Assembly (NCBI GenBank): GCA_963971405.1
Contig: OZ020490.1
Span: 27,987,464 to 28,051,463, forward strand
Direction of reading: 5' to 3'
Length of the DNA: 64,000 bases
Origin: Psococerastis gibbosa
Taxonomy: Eukaryota > Arthropoda > Insecta > Psocodea > Psocidae
In this document: positions 33,426 to 44,650 of the stretch, in pieces
Position numbering within the stretch: the stretch's first letter is position 1
Layout: each line of letters starts with the position of its first letter
Notes under the pieces: model-generated
Seen by the model: the letters and a program-made list of their open reading frames with translations, nothing else
The model's database searches: none
Told to the model about the DNA's origin: nothing
Translations under genes and position numbers: made by a program

Positions 33426-33510
33426 CGTGTCCAATGGCTGCCAATTGGCTGGTCACGTGACTGATAAGCCCTCGAATGGGCTGTTGATAAAGACCCGCCC
33501 CCTCGCACCC
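33426..33510 (+). promoter_or_regulatory. Promoter-like cluster of CCAAT, E-box and GC-box words
   Basis: Two CCAAT words (33431, 33441), a CACGTGAC E-box (33454) and CCCGCCCCC (33493) lie within 85 bp in otherwise AT-rich DNA. The cluster is suggestive of a promoter, but no confirmed transcript start is visible. Confidence 0.25.
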
Positions 33511-33667
33511 CCGGGGAATACCCTCCACAGATTTCTTTATACGATATTATCGGTTTTCTAATGCTCTTCTTCCTTGGGGAGCTGACAGGGGCTAGCGGTA
33601 GATATAGGGGAACAGTTGGTTTGTAAAGTCTATTTGATGCGTAATGCAGCACTGCTCCCTGAAACAT

Positions 33668-33784
33668 ATGGCAGACATTGCCCAAGATAATGGGACGGGA
33701 GACTCTGACCGAGACGATGACGAGACGAGACAGGAGCAGCCTCTACCAGGACCAGCAGCAGCCTCTACCAGGACCAGCATATGA
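33668..33784 (+). CDS. Small ORF downstream of the promoter-like cluster, speculative first exon
   Basis: 38 residues starting MADIAQDNGTGDSDRDDDE with an acidic stretch, then Gln/Pro/Ala-rich residues coded by a short imperfect repeat (CTCTACCAGGACCAGCA twice). It is 160-240 bp downstream of the CCAAT/E-box cluster. No domain, no obvious GT donor or following exon. It may be chance. Confidence 0.12.
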   Translation: MADIAQDNGTGDSDRDDDETRQEQPLPGPAAASTRTSI

Positions 33785-33889
33785 GAACGAAAAGACTTGT
33801 GGTCTGAATACGTATGACTAAGTTTTACATATTATACCGTGTATAGTCTAATGGCGACAGAAACTGCATTGGAAACTTGACGGCATTAA

Positions 33890-34525
33890 GTTACTTATTT
33901 ATTTATTTTGGAAATGCATTACTATATACAAGACAATGTCCATTATATAGTATGTATTGTACTAGTAATACGAAATCGTACACATATAGCATGTATATAA
34001 GTCTATGATAATAAAAACTACTTAAAACTCAGCCCATAAAACTTACATAAAATAAAATTGCAATACAAAATAGTAAACATACGGTATGGTGGTCAACTAC
34101 TAGTACTATTGTGCAAGTATTACACATATTGTATGTATTATGTATTGACAAGCGTTTGTAGAAAATAAACTGTTTCTCTTAATATCTACTGCTTGGTTCA
34201 ACTCAGTTATTGTATTGTACATACGAGGCAGTCTGGAATTGCAAAATGTGGGTAACGGAACATGCAAGAGGCAATGGTGTATGAGATGTCTGCGATAGTA
34301 AAATCTAGTCAAGCAATTTCCGCATTTTTAAGAGACTTTGAAGCGAATTTTTTTAATTTTGATGTTGGACATACCTTAACAACCAATTCGGGACCATTTC
34401 TATGCTTTTTATAGAACGGGCACCAGCCCGTTAGGGCGTACTCCAATCTACTTCTCACTACAGCAATGCAAAGGTAAGCAACAGGCATGTCGTAGACTCT
34501 CTGGATGAGGCCGTCATCATGGACG
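33890..34525 (-). pseudogene. LINE ORF2 C-terminal remnant
   Basis: Minus strand: VHDDGLIQRVYDMPV, CIAVVRSRLEYALTGWCPFY (the VRSxLEYA..VW.P motif after the RT of CR1/L2-like elements), then in another frame LLHVPLPTFCNSRLPRMYN, the typical end of such proteins. An ATTTATTTATTT run near 33895 may be the tail. Frame breaks show decay. Confidence 0.65.
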
Positions 34526-34838
34526 CATCTTCTAATTAGGGGCATGATCTTAATTTCCCCACCCGAGGGTGTTGGGCGGCTGAAGGGGGGCCGGGGGTCT
34601 CCCCCGGGGAAGGTTCTTGAAAAAAATAGGCCTGCAATTGTGGAGTTTTACACATTTTGACGCATATACGTCTTATAACCTATCCTAATAATGTTTAGGT
34701 TTTGCAGCCGAAAAATAGTAGACCTACTGCAAGAAAGGGGGGCCCGCGGGTCTTACCCGGGGGAATTATTTTGAAAAAGAATAGGCCCAAAATAGTGGAA
34801 TTTACGCACTTTGAAAGCAGTTATGCTCATATTTTACA

Positions 34839-34989
34839 TATAAATAAATAAAATAAATAAATAAATAAACGTTTATTTGCAAACAGACAAAGCCCAATAA
34901 TATGCAAATATATATTATATTATTATATTAATATGCATATATATTGGCCGATTAGTTGCTTGCGTGATATGTCGTGAATTTTGAACATC
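34839..34989. repeat. AAAT- and TATA-rich spacer
   Basis: AAATAAATAAAT units and a TATTATATTATTATATT stretch lie between the interrupted repeat and the LINE tail. Confidence 0.6.
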
Positions 34990-37044
34990 AGTGGCGTGAT
35001 ATTTTTTTATTATTATTATTATTATTTTTTATTATTATTATTTATTAATCAAGAAAAAACGCAATACAATTCATAGATGTCCAAGGGCCACACTAAGTGC
35101 ACCCTGTGAAGGGGACTTGCGTCGTGGCCCTCATAGCAATTACAATACAAAAAACATTACATATTACATTACATAACAATTAATTATAAATAATGGTCTA
35201 AAACACTTACAAATCTTAGAATATTTTATCCATTTATTTATATTTAAGTTATATTATTTTATTTTATTATTATATTTATCTTACATTATTTTATTTTAAC
35301 ATTATCGTTTCAAAATATCTTTAAGTTCAGTAAAAGGCATATTATAAATTATTTTTTTTGTGATTGTTCTAAATTTTAAAAAACTGTCAGTATAATACCG
35401 TACTTTAATTTCCTTAGGCAAAGCATTAAAAACCTTGACGGCTCTGAAATTTGGCGATTGTTTAAAGTGCTCAACAAAAGGACGCTCTGTTTTCAAATTA
35501 TTGGCTACGCTGTGTCTGGTATGAAGGGCATGAGTGGAACTCACACTCATTATTTGAGAATTTTTTAAAGTCAATAGCAGATTAACACAATAGAAATGCA
35601 AAAAATGAGGCACCTTAAAATCTTCATAAATTTTAGTCGTCGGGGTTCTACGAGGCATAAACAAAGATATTTTTATTAATGAGTTCATAGCTACACAGAT
35701 TTGTTTGATATAAGAATCCAGGGCTCCACCCCAAGCAGCCACGGCATACTGCGCTATGGACTGTGCTATTCCAAAATAAACCTGTCTCATTAACGTCTTT
35801 GACAAGATATTTCTCAATTCAACAAACTTATATATAGTCTTCCGAAGGCGGCTTACAGATTGCTGTATTTGTAGGTGCCATTTTAAGTTTTCATCAATTA
35901 GTACACCCAGATATTTCATATACGATACATTTCTAACTAAAAAACAATTATTACATCCATACAAATTATCACAGTTAAAGTCAATATTATCACAGTTCAA
36001 ACAATTTTCACAGAGTATTTTAAGTATTTTATTTATGGGTTGACCAGATTTAGAAAGAGAAAAAGTCATGTAATAGGTTTTGTCATAATTTAATGACAAC
36101 TTATTAAATTTAAGCCAATTCTGAACGTGGTTAAAAGCAAGTTGAGCTTTCATAAATGTATCTTCCCATTCATCACCTGATACTACAATGGCACTATCAT
36201 CGGCATAACTAATAATATGTCCATCAATTTGGGCATCACAAAATTCATTTTCAAAAACTAAAAACAATATAGGGCCAAGAACAGTACCTTGAGGGACACC
36301 ACAAGCAAACACTTCTTCTTCACTCAAAATTTTTGAAGAAGACAGCCTAACTCTCGAAACTCTGTTACTCAAGTAGGATTTTATTAATTCGTAACAAACT
36401 CCTCGTATACCGTAATTGTATAGTTTTTCCAATAACAAAGAGTGGGGAACTGTGTCAAAGGCTTTGCTCAAATCAAGAAAAATTGAAATAACAGGTTTTG
36501 ACACATTCAGGTAATGATAAACTTCGTTACAAAATGATAAAATTGCATTCTGAGTGCTCATTCCCGATCTAAAGCCAAATTGTTGCCGAGAAATTACATC
36601 ATGTTTCTCAAAGAAATTGATTAACCTCTCTTTTATGCACCTTTCAATAATTTTAGATAATATAGAAGTTAAACTGATAGGCCTCCAACTGTTTGGATTC
36701 TCCGCTTTGCCACCCTTGAAAATAGGATGTATAAAAGCAACTTTGCAATTATCTGGGAATATACCAGTATCAAAGCAGAGGTTTATCAAGTGAGCAATTG
36801 GTTTAGTGAGATATGTAGCCATTTTCTTGTAAATAGATACATCTAAATTGTCTGGGTCTGTTGTTTTAGAATTATTCAAATTTACTATTAATTTAAGTAT
36901 CTCACATTCGGTAGTTGGTGACAAAAACAGGGAATCGGATATAGAACGGCTAGGAAAAATCTGTGAAGAAGGCTGCGGCACTATAGAAATTCGCGATGAT
37001 AAATCACTTGCAACATTTGCGTAATGTTTGATCAACACATTAGC
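34990..37044 (-). mobile_element. 5'-truncated CR1/Jockey-like LINE
   Basis: Contains a long uninterrupted RT ORF and about 300 bp of 3' untranslated sequence ending in a (TTA)n run at 35010-35045, i.e. a (TAA)n tail on the coding strand. The 5' half with the endonuclease is missing. The reading frame can be followed a few codons upstream of the first ATG to about 37044, where the older repeat resumes. Confidence 0.85.
35302..37038 (-). pseudogene. LINE ORF2 with intact reverse-transcriptase domain, endonuclease missing
   Basis: 578 residues in one frame without a break. RT motifs in order: FIHPIFKGG (102-110), SWRPISLTSILSKIIE (117-132), RQQFGFRSGM (151-160), FLDLSKAFDTVPH (187-199, catalytic D189), GVPQGTVLGPILFL (247-260), YADD (278-281), MKYLGVLIDENLKW, then thumb and C-terminal segments (YAVAAWGGALDSYIK; KVFNALPKEIK). 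All catalytic aspartates are present. Only the 5' truncation argues against function. The integrity of the frame suggests a recent insertion. Confidence 0.85.
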
Positions 37045-37316
37045 TATAGCTATATGAAGAATATTACCGCTAAAAGGGGGGCCCGGGGGCTACCGGGGGA
37101 ATGTTATTTAAAAGAAAAGCTTGAAATAGTTTGTCGGCAAAAACATGTTGATTTTGCCGACGATAACATTATTAACAAAACTGGCAACAGGGGGACCGGG
37201 GTCTCCCCGGGGAATTATTTTGAATAAATTTCTGAAAAATTTTCTGCTTTGCTAAATTTTCTTTTTTTTTGGGCGGGGGGGGGCCGGACCCCGCTGACCC
37301 CCCTTGGCTACGCCAC

Positions 37317-37731
37317 TGAATGACGTTTTGTTGGATAGTATTGGTCCCACACATAGGCTACCCCGAGAATTGGCATGAGGACGCGTATCCTGGCTCTAGC
37401 GCCATATAATGGAGGTATGTAATTTGTAATATGAGACTGTCAGCTGGGGACCGGATAGTTGACGTCATCTCATCATTTAGCAGACACGATCTCAAGACTA
37501 CGGTCTCCAATCAGTTAACACTTTAAGATGCATTCGAGGCCCTCTCGTGTAAAGACGTACCTACATAAAGCTTAGCGCAGCCGCCAAAAGAAAATTTTCA
37601 TTTCCTAAGTTATTATTACAGAAAAACATGACTTTTAATTAATAAGAAAAATTGCACATAGCCTATAAGCGTCATAGTCAAATACTACTAGTTACTATCA
37701 GTAGTATGGTATTATAATACAGCATTCTATC
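37317..37731. other. Gene-free, nothing recognised
   Basis: No supported feature. Confidence 0.35.
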
Positions 37732-38212
37732 GCTTTCCTATTTATACGTAGTTAAATGAAAGCTTTGTGACTGTCAAAATGTACGATTTCAACGGATTTA
37801 CAGCACGTTTTCAGGACCCAGGAACCCAGATAATTGGTTGTCTGTCTGTCTGTCAATCGATTTCTGGGCAAACTGTATTGGTGGATTTTGATGAAATTTG
37901 GTTTACATAAATCATACATTGGAACAATTTTATTTTTATTTTGGGCTCATCTCAATTTTGGGGGGTTTATCCCTCAAATCTGCGAAACTTCCTATCGATG
38001 AGTTCTACCTTCAGGTATGTTTTAGGTTTTAAATAGAGCAACAAAACCGAACAGGTTGCTTTCCGAAAAAAAGATTTGGTTTTGGGCTAAAAATTATCTT
38101 GTGAAGAAATTATATAAAATTCACGCTCCAATACGTACCTACATTGCGCACCCACTACCCTGCCATTATTACTATGTTGTAATGTATTGATCTGCCTGTT
38201 CTAGAATTAATA
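37732..38212 (+). repeat. Family A repeat, diverged and shortened copy
   Basis: Starts GCTTTCCTATTTATACGTAG; contains a GTCT tract, TGATGAAATTTGG, GGGCTCATCTCAATTTTGG, then jumps to GTATGTTTTAGG and CCTGCCATTATTACTATG. The middle and the 3' tail are missing. Followed 75 bp later by a young copy in the same orientation. Confidence 0.75.
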
Positions 38213-38286
38213 TGCAATCAATTCAGTACTTTGTTGGGATATAGGGATCGAGGGGTAAATCGAGGATTAATCCTAGGACAATTATT

Positions 38287-39111
38287 GCTTTCCAATTTAT
38301 ACCTAGTATAAGGAAAGCTTTGTGATGGTCGAAATTTTCGATTCCGAGATTTCAACAGATTTACACGTTTTCAGGTCCCAGGAACCCAAAAAAGTGGTTT
38401 TTACGAAATGTCTGTCTGTCTGTCTGTCTGTGCATCGATTTCCGGGCAAACTACTCGGTCGATTTTGATGAAATTTGGCATGTAGGTTTACAAAAATCGT
38501 ACCTCGGGAGCATTTTTTTATATTTTGGGCCAATTCAATTTGGGGGGGTTTTATTCTCAAATAACTCCAAAAAAACGCCTAAAATAATTATTACTCAAAA
38601 ACGGCTCCAACGATTTCTTTTAAATTCAGATATATTGTAGTCGTTCTTAATGTTGATGAAATGCGGGGGGTCGCTTGCCCCTTGATAGTTTGCTTTTGGG
38701 GTAAAGAAAATAAAAATAACTAAATTTTATTGAAAAATGACTAAAAAATAATTTTTCTGCGAAACCTTTCTATCGATGATTTCTACCTTCAGGCATGTTT
38801 TAGGTGTTAAATTGAGTAACGAAACCGGATAGGTTGCTTCCCCAAAAAAATATTTGGTTTAGCACAAAAAATTATTTTATGAAAAAATGCATTGCGTGTC
38901 CTGCCATTATTGCTGTGTGGTAGTGTGTTGGTCTGACCTATCTTGAATTTATCTCACTTCCAGTGACGTCAGGTGGACAACCCCGCCCCCCTCCCCAAAG
39001 ATATGGAAATTTAACCACTGGAAAATTATTTACCATGAAATTACTCACATTCTCTATCTACTATAATGTTGATCAATAGGTAAGCATGTTCGAGTAAACT
39101 CGGACCGGTTC
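38287..39111 (+). repeat. Family A repeat, full-length copy
   Basis: All landmarks present from GCTTTCCAATTTATACC to CGAGTAAACTCGGACCGG. GTCT tract at 38409-38431. The second terminal motif has decayed to ATCAATAGGTAAGC. Confidence 0.85.
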
Positions 39112-39189
39112 TTGTATAGATTTCTGGCACTTTCTTTAAAACGTCTTGACTACTTCCACGTTGTTTAATCTCTTAGATGTTTTCGATTT

Positions 39190-39333
39190 AGGCGGGGTTT
39201 CCACATACGTCAATGGTCAATGGTAAATATGGTTTTGACGTGGTAGCAGACATTTTTAGTATGTCTTTAATGTCTGCTAAAACGTCAATACCATATTTAC
39301 CATTGACCACTGACGTATGTGGAAACCCCGCCT
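39190..39333. repeat. 144-bp hairpin element, two 64-nt arms
   Basis: Arms 39190-39253 and 39270-39333 are reverse complements at about 60 of 64 positions and enclose a 16-nt loop. It begins AGGCGGGGTTTCCACATACG. No coding capacity. A transcript would form a long near-perfect duplex, so it is either a foldback MITE or a hairpin-RNA source; the sequence alone cannot tell. Confidence 0.8.
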
Positions 39334-39860
39334 TAGCATATTAACTCACCTCGAGGCCCTTGCCTTACTGGACAAAATATATTTTTATTTTCAAATATTT
39401 TTCTGAAATATCAACCGAATTGGCAAATGTTGGTTGTCATGGCAACAGGGGGCTGATAAGGGAGCACAAGAGAAATGGACTTGATATAGAAAGGGTTGAA
39501 GGGGGGGGGGGGAGGTAATGGGGGCATATGCAATTATTTTTAATCGGGGAGGGCTTAATTTACGGCTCCCCTGGCGACACCCGTTAATTCCGCTACCTCC
39601 GCTGGCATTTTCCTCTGTTTAAACCCCTCATGGTCTCACCAGGTTAATGTAAAACTCACGTCATGTGTCTCGAGCCCTTGAGGTTCATCCTGATGAGGGG
39701 GTCCTTTGTTCATATAGTATTTGTTACAATCTAGTTTTGAGCAAACGCGGGCCTAGATCTATACAAGGTTTAGGTTAACTATAACGCTATCAATTGCCAA
39801 CAAGCTCGGCTGCTGAGTCCCTAGGTATGGCCTGACTGTGCAAGTTAACGCTTGCTGCGG
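39334..39860. other. Gene-free, nothing recognised
   Basis: G13 run at about 39500. No supported feature. Confidence 0.35.
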
Positions 39861-40290
39861 CACTGAGAGACTGGCTGGGCGTACCTAGTATGAGTCACAT
39901 AGGGTGTCTATAATAAGTAAATACTGCATAAAGGCAGGTCCATAGGCTATAGCCAGGACTGCCTAATATTTGCCGCATACTGTCCATAGGTCAGGTGATA
40001 CGTCACTGAGGGACCGGCTGGGAGTACCCAATTTTGGTCCAACAGAGTGGCTCTACATGAGTGCAGAGTGGCGGTCATACACAGGTCTACAGGTGATATT
40101 CCCAGGTATGTACATATGCGGTTTGATATACGATATAGTACTGGGAGACGGGCTGGGCGTACCTCATTTTGGTCGCATTGGGTGTTTATGGGAAGTACAT
40201 ACTGGTTATAGACAGGTCCACGGGTGATATTCCCAGGTTGGTAAAGGTGTGATACGGCACTGAGCGCCTGGCTGGGCGTACCTAATAAAC
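39861..40290 (+). repeat. Degenerate tandem array, unit about 120-143 bp
   Basis: CACTGAGnGnCnGGCTGGGCGTACC-type words recur at 39861, 40004, 40138 and 40258. Between them are ordered shared words (GGTCGCATTGGGTGT, ACAGGTCCACGGGTGATATT, CCCAGGT). About 3.3 units survive with substantial divergence. Short ORFs on both strands here simply follow the repeats. Confidence 0.7.
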
Positions 40291-41480
40291 AACGTGCCCG
40301 TCCTAACAACTTTATTATGGGCTGCAGGTATTTGATGTAGAAAACAATAGACAGACGAGATGAAGACATCAACACGACCTGCGCAGGCCCGGCCTGGTAT
40401 ATCCACGTTACTAAACTGGAATATACCTAGGTATTTTTTATTTTCTTAAAAATAGGGCTTGCATTCCATAAGGTTTCGCTTATCGTTAGGGAGCAAATGG
40501 TAGCAGTACGAACAGAAACAATACCTACATCAATACAATGTAATCGTTATTAAATTCATGAAGGAAAAACATATAATTTAATTGATTTGCAGCCCAAGGC
40601 TCATTTTATGCGCCCTCAACCTTATTTTTTTTTTTTTTTTTTTTTAAATTGGATACGTGCATGATATCAGGCGGTTATGTTCTTTGATGGTCGTGTGGAC
40701 AGTGCCGGTAGGGAAACATGGTAGGACTTGTCCTGGTCACCTCCGAACTAATCGTGTGACTTCACTGTATTTCCCAAGTGGTTCGGAATCCACTATAATC
40801 AGGAGGTTCACTGTTCTATGGGCCCACACCGTGGCCTGGGACTGTGTCCAACCATTCTACTACTATGTTCTTTGATGACTAGGTACTAAAATGAAGGAAT
40901 ATGCCATGCGCATGTAGCCAGGTTTTCTTTCGGAGGGGTGCAACCACAACTGCACAGTTGACAGAGCCTAATTATCATATTTTTGCCACCCTCTTGACTA
41001 AAGTCTTGACTGGTGACTTAAATCAGTAAAATATGTTTTTTGCAGCCAAGTCACTTTATTATTGCTCTATTCCTCTATTTGATAGGCTTGGCTATATTGT
41101 AAATAGTACAGTAAAGTATAATTATTCAATTTGTATTTTGCCTTTCAGCTGTACGCACCGCCTGTATTTGAGTAGCTGCCGGTTATAGACCAGTCCGGCG
41201 CTGAGGCAAACGATTTAATTAGTTAACGCCTTTCGGCAGATGGGTACAATCAAATTTTTTTAATTTAAAGATGATGGCCAAGATAATTGAACATGATTCC
41301 ATGCTAATGGCCGGCCCGCCCCGACCCCGGCCATGCTATCGTACCATATTAGGTCTATACCTGTGATAGACTTGCTGTACCTCCAATACATTACAGGCCT
41401 TCATTTACCGCAGAGCGAATTGTTCTGATGTTCTGAGGACGTCTTATTAAATGACGTCATACACTGTTGGACCAGGCAAC
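40291..41480. other. Gene-free, nothing recognised
   Basis: Poly-T at about 40625. No supported feature. Confidence 0.35.
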
Positions 41481-41645
41481 CAAGGCCGTGCCCAGGTTTT
41501 GGTTTTGGGGGGGTCCAAAAATTTCTTTCACGTAATTTATTACTGAATTAATGGATAAATTCTTCAAACCATACAGGTTTACATACGAAAATTTATTTCG
41601 GGGGGGTCTGGACCCCATGGACCACCTCCCTGGGTACAGCCATGC
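41481..41645. mobile_element. hAT-type MITE with perfect 8-bp target duplication
   Basis: Termini CAAGGCCGTGCCCAGG and CCTGGGTACAGCCATG. Both flanks are CAGGCAAC (41473-41480, 41646-41653). G runs follow the left end and precede the right end. Confidence 0.85.
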
Positions 41646-42548
41646 AGGCAACAAAACACTGAGTTTGTTGGATTGCAGTAAGTGATAGCTTACTGCTGAC
41701 AATTATTTGATAATTTGATATTGGATCACCCCAAAATAGGATTGTTTATATTTTTAGGTTAAGTTAATACTTAAGTTTTATGTGAAGGACTATTTGACAC
41801 ACTATAGTATGAGCGGTGTTTTTCATTTTCCCATGAATTTGATAATGAAATTCCAGGCTCATGATGTCAGTTTCACGGAAAAACCCCTGCACCACAAAAA
41901 ATATAAAAAAATACTGAGTATGAAATAGTCCTCAGCTAATTCAGTATTAAATTATATGAAACAACCCATTTTGGATACTGAATCAGCTTTTGAGCATGGT
42001 CCTTAGTCCCCTATAAAATGTTGTGATTCGCAGAAGGAGGGGCAGGGGGGTCTCCCCATAATGACCAGTGGTAAATGCCAGGTATTAGGCATTATCAACC
42101 AGTGTATTTCAACAAATGAAGCTTAGATAACAATGCAAATGGTGAGTTTGGAGGCCACCCCTAAAGGGAAAAATTGAAAGTGGCGATATATGCAGCATGC
42201 ACATGCTAATTATATTTTGTTATTACTTATATTACTACAGGACATGGACATTGCCCCTTAGATGTAATACATTAAACTAGGAGCTCTTTACCACCCCGAG
42301 GGGTCTATGTTGTCTATTCAGTGGTGCTGTATCAGTCTATCGTACCTACACAGCACAGTACACAGTGCTCTATATATATATATATATATATATACGTATA
42401 TGTACATTTATGCGCATAGAAAGCTTAAAGCTCTGATGATACTTTTTATATAGTGTCCTTTGGGAGTTAGCTAGCACTTACACCTTCGAACCGCCGAAGC
42501 TGTGCAATCTATTTAATATATTATTCGGTAAATAACATAAGAGCACTA
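41646..42548. other. Gene-free; TA microsatellite
   Basis: (TA)n at 42371-42395. No gene supported. Confidence 0.4.
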
Positions 42549-42787
42549 CAGTGGCGTACATAAAGGGGGAAAGTGGAAAGTGTAAGACGAAATTAGCTAA
42601 TGTGATGAGTTGTTGTAATGCGTAATTTGCCACATTTAAAATACAGTATGTTCGGGTCAGCAGTGAGAGGTAAACTGTTTGGTTGATAGAATTCAATTCG
42701 TAATCTTGGCATCAAGAAGTTGATAGCTAGAGACAATCTGCTCCGCCCCCCCCCCTCAAAAAAAAAAAAAATATATGTACGCCAATG
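42549..42787. mobile_element. Inverted-repeat element, CAGTGGCGTACATA termini
   Basis: CAGTGGCGTACATAAAGGG at left; TATATGTACGCCAATG at right. C11 run near the right end. Target duplication not confirmed. Confidence 0.5.
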
Positions 42788-43568
42788 TGATATACAAATA
42801 AAACTTTATAAAATTATCCCAGGGGCTCCTTTCGGCCCGTGTCGGAGGCAACCCTACTCCTGCCAATAAAGCTCGATGAAGACCCGTTACGTTGTGATGG
42901 GGAGTGAGAGTGGATGGGTCTAACAATAGGCTTAGGCAGGCATATAGTGTGTGCATGGAGAACTCTCGTATAGAAATCCAAAGAAGAAATAGCACTCCTC
43001 TGATTGGGACGACCGATCCCCATGCTCAGCTTATGGAGGAAGGTGCTTCGAAAGGTTGTACGATGCACCTCTCTATAAAGTTAAGTATGGGAATCACTGC
43101 ACGAATATATATATATATATATATTATGTAGCTAATCACATTGGATTTTCTATAAGACAGTTGTCCATGGCAAGGCTGCCATCTGGGCACAACAGTTGGT
43201 GGCTACCCCCAGCACTGTGACTTGTCAGTTACATTGCGATGGAGAGTCTAAAAATGCAGAGGGGTGTACAACAGAGAGAGATATTTGCATTACGACACTG
43301 TGGGGAGCCATCGCCATAATTACCAAATAAATTGTACGAGTCCCCGGGGGAGTCCCCGGGAGAGGGGGTTGGCGGGCGGGGGAGCCCCGGGCATAAACAC
43401 TCATTACTGTCCCCCCCCCCCAGCTGCAGATCCTAATTTTTGCCGGCAAGTGCTCCGCTCGTTTTAATTACCCAGTTTCATCGCTAGATGGCTTTTGGTA
43501 ACGAGAAAACATTTTCCTGACTTTACATCCAGGTATGTATAATAGCCAGCGTCGTGCCGAGTACCATA
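42788..43568. other. Gene-free; TA microsatellite and G/C palindrome
   Basis: (TA)n at 43107-43126. CCCCGGGGGAGTCCCCGGG at 43342-43361 is a G/C palindrome typical of MITE interiors here. No gene supported. Confidence 0.4.
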
Positions 43569-43645
43569 GGGGGCGCGGGACAGAGCACCGGAGGGGGCGC
43601 GGGACAGAGCACCGGAGGGGGCGCGGGACAGAGCACCGGAGGGGC
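43569..43645. repeat. 24-bp minisatellite, about three copies
   Basis: GCGCGGGACAGAGCACCGGA units at 24-bp spacing, nearly identical. Being a multiple of three, the unit leaves an open PLRCSVPR repeat on the minus strand, which is not taken as a gene. Confidence 0.85.
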
Positions 43646-43937
43646 GCCACTTTAGTCCTACTGCTAGTTTTATATTAGCGAAATATAATGAGTTTTAAAA
43701 GCATTCCTCAAAGTGGCAGCAGACGATGGCTCTTTATTGTTTCCACCAAATTTCCTTCTCCCGACTTCAATTTTTTTTTCTTTCGAAAATGTCTGCCCTG
43801 TCAAGGGCACCGTTATGGTTTTTGATGAAGAAGGCAAGGGGATGAGCCCCCCTAGCCCTTATGGTCAGCATAACCCTGGCCAGGGCCGTGCGGTTCATTG
43901 AAGCCAATGAAGGAAAAAAGTAGATAGTTAAATTACT
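43646..43937. other. Gene-free, nothing recognised
   Basis: No supported feature. Confidence 0.35.
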
Positions 43938-44650
43938 AACAAAAGAACTGGTACGAGTGAACCTGTACATACATTGCTATTTATGAATTAGTAAACAGAT
44001 AGATGCCAAACATAATATATGAGCAGTTCCATGATAAATTATTGTCGTACGGTTAAATTTCGCATGAAGGCAGCAATGTATTGGGCCATGAATTATCCAC
44101 AATTTCATCAAGAAATAAGAAAATAAATAAATAATGACTTTTGTTCTATTACTAAGCCAAATTAGCGTAGTTAGGGCTATAAAGCTCTTACACTCAACTA
44201 GGAAGACCCGGGACCGCCTGCTTTACATGCCCACCGAAGCATGGCCAGGAAATGTCAAATTTAGCAAGTGTGCAGAATCGAACCAACCACCTGTCCGGGC
44301 CAGAAATAATTTTTTATTCAAAAAGAAAACTTCGTTGGGAAAGCAACTTGCTTGATTTAGTTACTCTATTTAACACAAAAACACATCGTAGTTTGAATTA
44401 GGATTATTTTTTGAAAATTGAGTATTATTTATTTTTTTGCCCCCAGAAATAAACTGTCAAGGGGCAAGTGATCTACTGGGTTTTGTTAACATTATATTAA
44501 CGGCTACAGTATACAGTAACACAGTATGTGAATTAATGAAAAATATTTTTAGCAGTTTCATGAAAATTTCTTTTTGCCACTTCATTGGAGTTTTTTTTTT
44601 TTTGGGGGGGGGGGAGATACCTCAAAACCTCCAAAATTAAGTTAAATATA
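43938..44650 (-). repeat. Family A repeat, diverged copy with a second repeat inserted
   Basis: Landmarks: AAGAACTGGTACGAGTGAAC, GCAATGTATTGGGCC, AAGCAACTTGCTTGATTTAG, AAACTGTCAAGGGGCAAG, a G10 run. The segment 44134-44303 is not part of Family A and interrupts it. Confidence 0.65.
44134..44303 (+). repeat. Interspersed repeat B (relatives at 45620-45755 and 48762-48810)
   Basis: TTTGTTCTATTACTAAGCC ... AACTAGGAAGACCCGGGACC recurs in reverse complement at 45620-45755, and the ACTAGGTTGG/GCTAGGTTGG part again at 48780. It contains AGAATCGAACC, which resembles a B box on the minus strand, so a SINE origin is possible. Confidence 0.5.

Larger units (their letters stand above)
34526..37316. mobile_element. 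G-rich composite repeat split by a LINE insertion
   Basis: 34526-34838 and 37051-37316 together correspond, in order, to one continuous stretch at 62407-62973. The uninterrupted copy reads through TTTCACATATGAAGAATATC, whereas here the sequence breaks after ACATAT and resumes at GAAGAATATTACC. The right end CTACGCCACTG has the hAT-like terminus. The left terminus is missing. Confidence 0.75.

Noticed and set aside
37732-39111. Two adjacent same-orientation Family A copies as LTRs of one element
   Set aside because: The copies differ strongly in age and completeness and only 75 bp lie between them, so they are independent insertions.
39861-40290. CRISPR-like array
   Set aside because: Units of 120-143 bp are diverged throughout, with no short identical repeats and unique spacers; eukaryotic context.
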